59,465 bases of DNA from Gammaproteobacteria bacterium (GTDB taxonomy: Bacteria > Pseudomonadota > Gammaproteobacteria > Steroidobacterales > Steroidobacteraceae), in assembly GCA_004297335.1 (NCBI GenBank), contig SCUD01000122.1, positions 1 through 59,465 of the forward strand, written 5' to 3'. Made by a program: the position numbers and the translations under genes. Shown piece by piece: positions 1 to 6,807 of the stretch (its first letter is position 1; each line of letters opens with the position of its first letter). The notes below the pieces were generated by a model. That model searched no databases, had not been told where the DNA came from, and saw only the letters and a list, made by a program, of their open reading frames with translations.

Positions 1-348
1 GTTCGTGTTCACGACGGCATCCCAGTCTTCCGGCTTCATGCGCAGCAGCAGCGTGTCGCGGGTAATTCCGGCGTTGTTGACCAGGATCGTCACCGCGCCC
101 TCGCGGGCCTCGATCCCGGCAACCGCGGACTCGATCGCCGCGCCGTCGGCGACGTCGAGCGCGAGGCCGCGGCCCGCAACACCCACTGCAGCGAAGGCGG
201 CGTCGATCGCTGCCACCCCCGTCGCGCCCGTGGCCGTACCGATCACCGTGGCGCCCCGCGCGCCGAGCGCCAGCGCGATCGCGTGCCCGATGCCTCGCGA
301 GGCGCCGGTCACGAGGGCCACTTCACCCGCGAGCGTTCCTGTCGTCAT
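1..348 (-). CDS. fabG: 3-oxoacyl-[ACP] reductase FabG, N-terminal part
   Basis: This is the first 116 codons of a short-chain dehydrogenase; the gene runs off the left edge of the window. FabG reduces 3-oxoacyl-ACP to 3-hydroxyacyl-ACP with NADPH in type II fatty acid synthesis in the cytoplasm. The nucleotide-binding motif TGASRGIG lies near residues 14-21, and the NNAG motif appears as LVNNAGITRD towards the edge. The ATG overlaps the fabD stop by one base (TGATG), so the two are translationally coupled. The catalytic Ser-Tyr-Lys residues lie outside the window. The call rests on the motifs together with the fabD neighbour; another short-chain reductase is unlikely in this position. Confidence 0.92.
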   Translation of the reverse strand, partial: MTTGTLAGEVALVTGASRGIGHAIALALGARGATVIGTATGATGVAAIDAAFAAVGVAGRGLALDVADGAAIESAVAGIEAREGAVTILVNNAGITRDTLLLRMKPEDWDAVVNTN

Positions 349-1292
349 CAGGGCGCACTCCCCGCCGCAACCCTGGCGGCATCCAGCGATTCGATTCCCT
401 CGAGCGCGAGCACGGTCGCCTCGCGCCCCCCCGGAACGCGCCGGGCAAGTCCCGCGAGGACCTTGCCCGGTCCGCATTCCATCAGCACGCGAGCTCCGTC
501 GCCGAGCATCGCAGTCACGATCGACGACCAGCGCACCGGGCGGAACAGCTGCGAGTACAGGCCGGCGCGGATGGACTCGGGTGAGTCGTACAGGCTGGCA
601 TCGAAGGCCCGGACCCGGACCTGCGGCGGCTCGATCGACAGCGCCGCGAGGCGCTCACCCAATGCCGCGGCCGCTGGCTGCATCAGGCTGCTGTGGCAGG
701 GTGCCGACACCGGCAGCAGCACGGCCCGCTTCGCACCGCGCGCGCGGCAGGCCTCCATCGCGCGCGTCACCGCTGGCGCATGTCCGGCAATCACCAGCTG
801 CCCCGGCGCGTTGTAATTGACCGCCTCGACGACCTCGACGCCGGCCACTTCCGCACAGGCCGCCTCGACCGTGCCGTCGTCGAGGCCCAGGATCGCCGCC
901 ATCGCCCCGGACCCGACCGGAACGGCCTGCTGCATCAGGCGACCGCGCTCGCGCACCAGCCCGACGGCTGCCGTGAAATCAATGGCACCGGCACAGACCA
1001 GCGCGCTGTATTCACCCAGGCTGTGCCCGGCCATCATCGCCGGCGTGGCACCTCCGCGGTGCAGCCAGGCCCGCCAGGTCGCGACCCCTGCCGCCAGCAT
1101 CGCCGGCTGCGTGTACTCGGTCCCGCCGAGCCGCTCCTCCGGTCCCGACTGGCACAACTGCCAGAGGTCGTATCCCAGGACAGTCGAGGCCTCGGCGAAG
1201 GTCGCAGCGACGACCGGCTCGGCCGCGGCCAGTCCGGCCAGCATTCCCACCGATTGTGAACCCTGTCCGGGAAACATCATCGCCAAGGTCAA
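348..1292 (-). CDS. fabD: Malonyl-CoA:ACP transacylase FabD
   Basis: FabD transfers malonate from CoA to acyl carrier protein, supplying the elongation unit of fatty acid synthesis. The 314-aa product has the family's usual length. It shows FPGQGSQ at residues 7-13, the nucleophile elbow GHSLG at 89-93 (Ser91), Arg117, and the catalytic His in the motif PCHSS near residue 200. The start is TTG at 1292: a strong GGGGAGG ribosome site lies 7 nt upstream, and the spacing to FPGQG matches E. coli FabD better than the ATGs at 1280 and 1277. In many gammaproteobacteria fabH and plsX precede fabD; here it is first in its operon and divergent from gspG. Confidence 0.97.
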   Translation of the reverse strand: MTLAMMFPGQGSQSVGMLAGLAAAEPVVAATFAEASTVLGYDLWQLCQSGPEERLGGTEYTQPAMLAAGVATWRAWLHRGGATPAMMAGHSLGEYSALVCAGAIDFTAAVGLVRERGRLMQQAVPVGSGAMAAILGLDDGTVEAACAEVAGVEVVEAVNYNAPGQLVIAGHAPAVTRAMEACRARGAKRAVLLPVSAPCHSSLMQPAAAALGERLAALSIEPPQVRVRAFDASLYDSPESIRAGLYSQLFRPVRWSSIVTAMLGDGARVLMECGPGKVLAGLARRVPGGREATVLALEGIESLDAARVAAGSAP

Positions 1293-1334
1293 GGTCGCGC
1301 CTCCCCTGCGTCACCGATCCGACACGCAGTACGG

Positions 1335-1340
1335 ATTATA
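1335..1340 (-). promoter_or_regulatory. Probable -10 element for fabD-fabG
   Basis: The minus strand reads TATAAT, a perfect sigma-70 -10 hexamer, in an otherwise GC-rich divergent intergenic region. It would start transcription near 1328, about 36 nt before the TTG of fabD. I see no clear -35 at the expected spacing, so the assignment rests on the -10 and its position. Confidence 0.45.
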
Positions 1341-1394
1341 GGTGCTGGCCCGGGCCGCGCGGCGGGATCCGCTGGCAGGATGCACGGGCGCCTC

Positions 1395-1403
1395 TGGTAT
1401 CAT
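1395..1403 (+). promoter_or_regulatory. Possible extended -10 promoter for the gsp operon
   Basis: TGGTATCAT matches an extended -10 (TGn followed by TATCAT) and would start transcription near 1410, about 38 nt before the gspG ATG. No convincing -35 is visible, as can be the case for extended -10 promoters. It is divergent from the fabD -10 in the same 155-bp gap. Confidence 0.35.
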
Positions 1404-1447
1404 CCCCGCGCCCGGCAGTCCCCGTGCTGCCCCTGCAGGAGGCCTGC

Positions 1448-1888
1448 ATGCCGTCGTCCCATCGCTCCTCCGGGTTCACACTGATTGAGATCATGGTCGT
1501 GCTCGTGATCATTGCGATCCTCGGCGCGATGATCGGTCCACAGATCCTTGGTCGCGTGGACGAGGCACGGGTCACGGCCGCGCGCCAGGACCTTCGCACT
1601 CTCGGCACCGCCCTCGACATGTACCGGCTGGACAACTTCCGCTATCCGACGACCGCGCAGGGCATCGAGGCCCTCGTAGTCCAGCCTGACGACGCGACGA
1701 TCCGCAACTGGCGTTCCGGCGGCTACCTGAAATCCACGACCGTACCGAAGGATCCCTGGGGCAACGACTATGTGTACCTGGAGCCCGGCACGCGGGGTGG
1801 CGCCTACGACCTGTATTCACTGGGCGCGGACGGTCGGGCCGGCGGAGAAGGCAATGATGCGGACATCGGCAACTGGGACAGCGACTGA
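1448..1888 (+). CDS. gspG: Type II secretion major pseudopilin GspG
   Basis: GspG is the major subunit of the periplasmic pseudopilus that drives type II secretion. The 146-aa product has a short basic leader, the prepilin peptidase site SSG followed by FTLIEIMVVLVII (Glu5 of the mature protein present), and the single hydrophobic N-terminal helix. The C-terminal part carries the GspG hallmark (YRLDNFRYPTTAQGIEALV, then KDPWGNDYVYL). ATG 1448 is preceded by AGGAGG. It is the first gene of a gspG-to-gspN run. No gspC, D, E or F lies upstream, so the secretin and the ATPase must be encoded elsewhere. Confidence 0.96.
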   Translation: MPSSHRSSGFTLIEIMVVLVIIAILGAMIGPQILGRVDEARVTAARQDLRTLGTALDMYRLDNFRYPTTAQGIEALVVQPDDATIRNWRSGGYLKSTTVPKDPWGNDYVYLEPGTRGGAYDLYSLGADGRAGGEGNDADIGNWDSD

Positions 1889-1903
1889 CGACCCGGCACC
1901 GGC

Positions 1904-2443
1904 GTGAACGCCTGCACCGCACGGCCGCGCCGTCCAGAGCGCGGCATGACCCTGATCGAGATCCTGGTCGTCGTGACGATCATCGGCGTGCTCGCGGCGA
2001 TCGCCACGCTCGCGGTTGGTGTGGCTGGAGACGACCGCGAGCTGGACCGCGAGCAGCAGCGGCTGACCGACACGATCGAGCTGCTGCAGGAGCAGGCGCA
2101 GCTGGAAGGCCGCGACTACGGGCTGCGGCTCGAGACCGCCCAGTACGAGTGCCTGCGCTTCGACGGCGTCGAGCAGGCCTGGCGCGCCATCGACAATGAT
2201 CAGTGGCTGCGACCGCGCCGGCTGCCGCCGGGGCTCGTGCTGGAGCTCGCGCTGGACGGCCGTGCGGTCCTGCTCGGCCGGCCACCCAGCACGGAGGCGC
2301 GCCAGCCGCAGCTCATCGCGCAGGGCAGCGGCGACATGACGCCCTACCGACTCGTACTGGCGCGGCCGGATGCCGCGCGTCGGGTCACGCTGGTGGGCGC
2401 CGCCGACGGCACGATCGGGATCTCCCGCGATGCCCGGCCCTGA
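1904..2443 (+). CDS. gspH: Type II secretion minor pseudopilin GspH
   Basis: This is a minor pseudopilin of the type II secretion system, 179 aa. A basic leader ends in RPERG, followed by MTLIEILVVVTIIGV, a prepilin peptidase site with Glu5. GTG 1904 is chosen because the internal ATG lies at the cleavage site itself and would remove the leader. The rest is the variable, beta-rich globular domain, weakly conserved in this family. It sits 15 bp after gspG and its end overlaps gspI. Identity rests on the pseudopilin N-terminus and its place between gspG and gspI. Confidence 0.9.
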   Translation: MNACTARPRRPERGMTLIEILVVVTIIGVLAAIATLAVGVAGDDRELDREQQRLTDTIELLQEQAQLEGRDYGLRLETAQYECLRFDGVEQAWRAIDNDQWLRPRRLPPGLVLELALDGRAVLLGRPPSTEARQPQLIAQGSGDMTPYRLVLARPDAARRVTLVGAADGTIGISRDARP

Positions 2444-2861
2444 GCACAGCCGCGGCTTCACGCTGATCGAGGTCGTCGTCGCGATGGCGATTGTCGCGGT
2501 CGGCATGCTGGCCGTATTCCGGACCATCGGCGACACCGCCGCCAACGTCGAATACCTGCGCGACCGCACGCTGGCCGGCTGGATTGCCGACAACCGCATC
2601 ACCGAGTTGCGGCTGTCCGGGGAGTTCCCGGCTGTCGACGAGACCCGTGGAGAACTCGAATTCGCCGGCCGGCGCTGGCACTGGTCCGCAACCGTGGCGA
2701 AGACACCAGTGGACGGACTGCGCCGCATCGATGTCCGGGTGCGCCGCGACGGTGATCCGGAGGACTCGGCGCTCGCGACCCTCGCGGGATTCGTCGGCGC
2801 AGCAGCCACTGCCACCGGCCCGGCGACCTTGTCCTGGGCCGGCACCGAGGGCGAGACCTGA
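2430..2861 (+). CDS. gspI: Type II secretion minor pseudopilin GspI
   Basis: GspI is a minor pseudopilin thought to nucleate the pseudopilus tip with GspJ and GspK. The product is 143 aa, with leader MPGPEHSRG followed by FTLIEVVVAMAIVAVGML and the GspI-like stretch LAGWIADNRITELRL near residues 47-61. ATG 2430 is preferred over an in-frame upstream ATG at 2370 because it gives a normal short prepilin leader. It overlaps the end of gspH by 14 bp, and its stop shares one base with the gspJ start. Confidence 0.92.
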   Translation: MPGPEHSRGFTLIEVVVAMAIVAVGMLAVFRTIGDTAANVEYLRDRTLAGWIADNRITELRLSGEFPAVDETRGELEFAGRRWHWSATVAKTPVDGLRRIDVRVRRDGDPEDSALATLAGFVGAAATATGPATLSWAGTEGET

Positions 2862-3460
2862 TGCGTCGCGGCGCCGGTTTCACCCTGCTCGAGATCCTGG
2901 TCGCGATGGCGATCCTCGCGATCATGGGCGTCATGGCCTATCGCGGCGTCGCCGAGGCCCGCATCGCGAGCGAGGCGGCCCGCAGCCACCTGGACCGCTT
3001 GCGCGAGGTGCAGCGGGCGTTCACGGTGCTGGCGGGAGATTTCCGCGACCTCGCGCCGCGACCCGTGCGCGAGCCGATCGGCGACGGTTACCGCCCGGCA
3101 CTGCTGCGCGATGCCAACGCTGCGTCGCTCGTGGAACTGTCCCGGGGTGGCTGGCCCAATGGCGCCGGATTGCCACGCGGGACCGTGCAGCGCGTGAGCT
3201 ATCGCCTGGAGGAAGGCGTCCTGGTCCGCGCGCACCGGAACGTGACCGACCCGACGCTGGCCAGCGAGCCGGCCGAGCGCCGCCTGCTGACCGGGATCAG
3301 CGGGATCGAGTTCCGCTACCTGGATCCGGGTCGCGAGTGGGTCAGCTCATGGCCGCCACCCGGCAGCAGCGATCCACGGCAGCGCCCGCTGGCGGTCGAA
3401 GTCGTGATCACGCTGGATGACTATGGCGAGATACGCCGCGTGTTCGAGGTTGCCGGATGA
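2861..3460 (+). CDS. gspJ: Type II secretion minor pseudopilin GspJ
   Basis: A tip minor pseudopilin of 199 aa. The leader MRRGAG is followed by FTLLEILVAMAILAIMG with Glu5 present. The globular domain contains the GspJ-typical segment after the helix (LDRLREVQRAFTVLAGDFRD) and a C-terminal strand set (GIEFRYLDPGREW). Its ATG shares a base with the gspI stop (TGATG) and its end overlaps the gspK ATG by 4 bp, so these genes are tightly coupled. Confidence 0.93.
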   Translation: MRRGAGFTLLEILVAMAILAIMGVMAYRGVAEARIASEAARSHLDRLREVQRAFTVLAGDFRDLAPRPVREPIGDGYRPALLRDANAASLVELSRGGWPNGAGLPRGTVQRVSYRLEEGVLVRAHRNVTDPTLASEPAERRLLTGISGIEFRYLDPGREWVSSWPPPGSSDPRQRPLAVEVVITLDDYGEIRRVFEVAG

Positions 3461-4380
3461 AGCAGCGTGGCGTAGCCCTGATCATGGCGATCCTGCTGGT
3501 GGCCATTGCGACGGTGATCGCGGTGCACCTCGGTACGCGCGCCGCTCTCGACCTGCGCCGTACGGCCGGCCTGATCGCACTCGACCAGGCCCGGCACGTT
3601 GCGCTGGGCGCCGAGGCCTGGGCCATCCAGGTCCTGCAGGACGACCAGCAGGATTCCCAGACCGACCATCTCGCCGAAACCTGGGCGCAACCGATCCCGC
3701 CGCTGCCCGTCGATGGCGGCAGCGTGCGTGGCCAGCTCGCGGACCTGCAGGGGCGCTTCAATCTCAACAACCTGATCAACTTCCAGGGCCAGGCCGATGA
3801 GCCGAACATCGAGCGTTTCGAGCGGCTGCTCGAGGAGGTCGAGGCCAGCCCGCGCTGGGCGCGCGTCATGGCCGACTGGATCGATGCGGACACGGTCCCG
3901 GGCTTCCCCGAAGGAGCCGAGGATGGCACCTACCTCTCCCAGTCGCCGCCGTATCGTGCCGCCAATGCGCCAGTGACCAGCATTACCGAACTGCAGGCGC
4001 TGCCCGGGATGACCCTCGAGGAGTTCGAGCGTATCCGCCCCTGGGTCGCCGCGCTCCCGGTCGGAACCCGCATCAACGTCTGCACGGCCCCGTCGCCGGT
4101 ACTGCTGGCGCTCACCGCCGGCCGGACCGACTTCAGCGATGCCCCGGCGCTCGCCGCGAACCGCACCGACGGCTGTTTTCCAACCCTCGACGACCTGCGG
4201 GCGACACTGCCGGCTGAGGAATTCACGCAGCTGCAGCCGGCGCTTGCCGAAACTTCGAACTGGTTCCGGCTGGTGAGCACGGTCGCTATTGGCACCTCGG
4301 AACTCACGCTGTACAGTCTGATTGCACGCAATGAGGCGGGTGGCGGCCGTGCCGTGCTGCGTTCCACCGGCACCGAGTGA
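3457..4380 (+). CDS. gspK: Type II secretion minor pseudopilin GspK
   Basis: GspK caps the pseudopilus tip in complex with GspI and GspJ. The product is 307 aa, much larger than the other pseudopilins, as expected. Leader MKQRG is followed by VALIMAILLVAIATVIAV. It lacks Glu5, which is the normal GspK condition and marks it as the terminal subunit. The large helical domain includes the LNNLINF-like motif (GRFNLNNLINFQGQ) around residues 103-116 and the helix-hairpin-helix-like stretch SITELQALPGMTLEEFERI. ATG overlaps the gspJ stop by 4 bp. Confidence 0.95.
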   Translation: MKQRGVALIMAILLVAIATVIAVHLGTRAALDLRRTAGLIALDQARHVALGAEAWAIQVLQDDQQDSQTDHLAETWAQPIPPLPVDGGSVRGQLADLQGRFNLNNLINFQGQADEPNIERFERLLEEVEASPRWARVMADWIDADTVPGFPEGAEDGTYLSQSPPYRAANAPVTSITELQALPGMTLEEFERIRPWVAALPVGTRINVCTAPSPVLLALTAGRTDFSDAPALAANRTDGCFPTLDDLRATLPAEEFTQLQPALAETSNWFRLVSTVAIGTSELTLYSLIARNEAGGGRAVLRSTGTE

Positions 4381-4384
4381 ACCG

Positions 4385-5599
4385 ATGAGCCAACTGCTGG
4401 TACTGCGGCTTGCGGAGCGGATGTCCTGGATCATCACGGACTCCGCGGGAGCGCCCATCGGGCCGGTTTCCACCGGCTCGCTCGCGGACCTGGCACCGCT
4501 CGCCGCGCTGCACCCGGTCATCGCGATCGTCCCGGCCACGAGCGTCACGCTGGCCCAGCCCGAGCTGCCGGTGCGCGGCGGCAGCCGCCTCGCCCAGGTC
4601 GTGCCCTATGCGCTCGAGGAGACGCTGGCCGGCGATGTCGAGCAATTCCACTTTGCGATCGGCGCCACCGACGACAGTGGCCGGACGCTGGTTGCCGCCG
4701 TGCGGCGCGATGAACTGCGCGCATGGCTCGATGCCCTGGCCGCGGTCGGTATCGCCCCGCGGGCGCTGGTGCCACAGACGCTGTGCCTGCCGGATAACCC
4801 TGGCAAGACCGTCGCCGTCGTGGATGGCGGCCAGCTGCTGGTACGGTCGCCAGGCGCAATACCGGTCGTACTCGACGCCGAGCCGCTGACCGAGGCTTTT
4901 TCGCTCGCCGGCCTCGAGGGCGACGATCGTCATGTACAGCTGTACGTGACCGGTCACGACTGGGACGAGTCCCGCGACATGATCGAGGCACTGCGCGAGG
5001 TCACGGGCAGCCTGGACCTGCAGTTGTTGCCGGACGGGACGCTGCCACTGCTGGCGCCGGGTGCGACGCGGCCGGGCGCGCTGTCCCTGCTGCAGGACGA
5101 ATTCCAGTCGCAGGGCAGCTGGCGGTCCGAGTGGCGCCGCTGGCGGATTGCGGCCGCGCTCGCGCTCGCGGCACTCGCGCTGCACGCTGGCGTCCGCGCC
5201 TACGAACTGATCGGGCTGCGCGCCGAGGAACAGCGACTCGATGCGGCGATCGACCAGGCCGCCCGCCTCGCGCTGCCGGATGTCGAGCGTATCGTGGACG
5301 TGCGGGCCCAGATCGGCCAGCGACTCGCCGGTGGCGGTACGCACGATCCAGAGGGCCTGCTGCCCCGGCTCGCCGCCGTCGGTGGCGCGCTGGCCAGCGT
5401 TCCAGGACCGCGCCTCGAGACGCTCGGCTGGCGTGATCGCGTGCTCGACCTGCAGCTGATCGCGGCGGACACGGCACTGCTCGGCCGGTTCGCCGAGGCC
5501 CTCGGCGCACAGGGTCTGCGGGCCGAGGTGCGGTCGACCACGCCGCAGGCCGACGCCATCCTGGGACAGATCGCGGTCGCTGGCGGAGGCGCGCCATGA
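4385..5599 (+). CDS. gspL: Type II secretion inner-membrane platform protein GspL
   Basis: GspL links the cytoplasmic ATPase GspE to the inner-membrane platform. The 404-aa product has a large actin-like cytoplasmic domain (about residues 1-245), a single membrane helix near residues 252-275 (AAALALAALALHAGVRAYEL) and a periplasmic C-terminal domain. ATG 4385 gives MSQLLVLRL, the usual GspL opening; the in-frame upstream ATG at 4322 lies inside gspK. Its stop overlaps gspM by 4 bp. Confidence 0.93.
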   Translation: MSQLLVLRLAERMSWIITDSAGAPIGPVSTGSLADLAPLAALHPVIAIVPATSVTLAQPELPVRGGSRLAQVVPYALEETLAGDVEQFHFAIGATDDSGRTLVAAVRRDELRAWLDALAAVGIAPRALVPQTLCLPDNPGKTVAVVDGGQLLVRSPGAIPVVLDAEPLTEAFSLAGLEGDDRHVQLYVTGHDWDESRDMIEALREVTGSLDLQLLPDGTLPLLAPGATRPGALSLLQDEFQSQGSWRSEWRRWRIAAALALAALALHAGVRAYELIGLRAEEQRLDAAIDQAARLALPDVERIVDVRAQIGQRLAGGGTHDPEGLLPRLAAVGGALASVPGPRLETLGWRDRVLDLQLIAADTALLGRFAEALGAQGLRAEVRSTTPQADAILGQIAVAGGGAP

Positions 5600-6063
5600 A
5601 CCCGCGTGACTGGTATGCCGGGCTCGCCCCACGCGAACGCCAGATCGTGCTGGTCGGTGGCGGAGTAACAGCGATCATTGTCCTCATCGGCCTGTTGTGG
5701 CGACTCGAAGGCGTAGTCACGCGTGCGACCGACCGGGTCGAGGGCAAGCGCGGGGACCTGAGCTGGATCGAAGCCGTGACTCCGCGGCTGCGTTCGCAGC
5801 CGGCCGCACGCCCGGGCGAATCCCTCGCGATCGCAATCGATCGCGTGGCTGGCGAGAGCGGCCTTGCTGCCACGCTGGCGGGCATTGAACCAGCTCAACC
5901 GGGGACTGTACGGGCGCGCTTCAATGCGGCCCCGTTCGATGCGCTCGTGATCTGCCTCGCGCGCCTGCAGCAGGAACTCGGTGCCAGTACCGAGGGAGCC
6001 GACGTCACGGCGGCAGGTACCCCGGGTCTCGTCAATGCGACCGTCGTGCTGCGCGGTCACTGA
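5596..6063 (+). CDS. gspM: Type II secretion protein GspM
   Basis: GspM is a bitopic inner-membrane protein that pairs with GspL. It has 155 aa. The N-terminal MNPRDWYAGLAPRERQIVLVG is typical: the W-x-x-L-x-P-R-E-R block precedes the membrane helix (about residues 18-38), followed by a periplasmic ferredoxin-like domain. The ATG overlaps the gspL stop. Confidence comes from the N-terminal pattern and the operon position. Confidence 0.92.
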   Translation: MNPRDWYAGLAPRERQIVLVGGGVTAIIVLIGLLWRLEGVVTRATDRVEGKRGDLSWIEAVTPRLRSQPAARPGESLAIAIDRVAGESGLAATLAGIEPAQPGTVRARFNAAPFDALVICLARLQQELGASTEGADVTAAGTPGLVNATVVLRGH

Positions 6064-6066
6064 CCC

Positions 6067-6807
6067 GTGCCGCGGACCGGCTGGCTCGTTGCGGCAGGTG
6101 GCGCTGCGTTCCTGGTGTTCCTGGTGGCGCGGATACCGGCCAGCGTCGTGGGACGATGGCTTCCGGCCGGCGTCCAGGCGAGCGGCTGGACCGGCACGAT
6201 CTGGTCCGGCCGCACCGCGGCGATCGCGGTCGACAATCATCCGGCCGGCACACTGACCTGGTCCTGTCGGCCATGGCGGCTGCTGCGCCTCGAATGGTCC
6301 TGCCGACTGCAACTCGAACCGCCCGGGGGTGCGGCCAGTGCTGAGCTCACAGCCCTCCCGGACGGCTCGCTGTCCTTCAGTCAGGTCAAGGGCCGGCTGC
6401 CGCTCGCCCCACTCGCCGCCAAGCTCGCGCCGGGCTGGAGCGGCTGGCTGGAACTCGATCTCACCGGGATCGAGATCCGCGACCGGTGGCCGGCCACGGC
6501 CTCGGGCAGCCTGTTCATTCGCGGCCTCGCCGGCCCGCAGAGCGACACCGCTGCCCTCGGGGATTTCGAGCTGGTGCTCGACGCCGGCTCGGTCGGGACG
6601 GGTTCGCTGGGTGGTCGCCTGCGGGATCTCGGTGGGCCGCTGCAGCTGCGAGCTACGGTCGAACTCGATCGCGACCGGTCCTGGCAACTCAGCGGCGAAG
6701 TGGCGCCCGGGCCCGGGGCCAGCGCGACACTGTTCGACGGGATGGCCTGGCTCGGTGCGCCGGATCACGCCGGACGGCGATCCTTCACCGTGGAGGGTCG
6801 CCTGTAA
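6067..6807 (+). CDS. gspN: Type II secretion protein GspN
   Basis: GspN is an accessory type II secretion protein found only in some systems, such as those of Xanthomonas and Klebsiella. The 246-aa product has an N-terminal membrane helix (about residues 5-28) and a periplasmic beta-rich domain, including the tryptophan-rich stretch SGWTGTIWSG and LTWSCRPWRLL. It starts with GTG 3 nt after the gspM stop. It is the last gsp gene here; its final 23 bp overlap the end of the convergent addA gene. No gspD follows, unlike in Xanthomonas. Confidence 0.88.
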   Translation: MPRTGWLVAAGGAAFLVFLVARIPASVVGRWLPAGVQASGWTGTIWSGRTAAIAVDNHPAGTLTWSCRPWRLLRLEWSCRLQLEPPGGAASAELTALPDGSLSFSQVKGRLPLAPLAAKLAPGWSGWLELDLTGIEIRDRWPATASGSLFIRGLAGPQSDTAALGDFELVLDAGSVGTGSLGGRLRDLGGPLQLRATVELDRDRSWQLSGEVAPGPGASATLFDGMAWLGAPDHAGRRSFTVEGRL

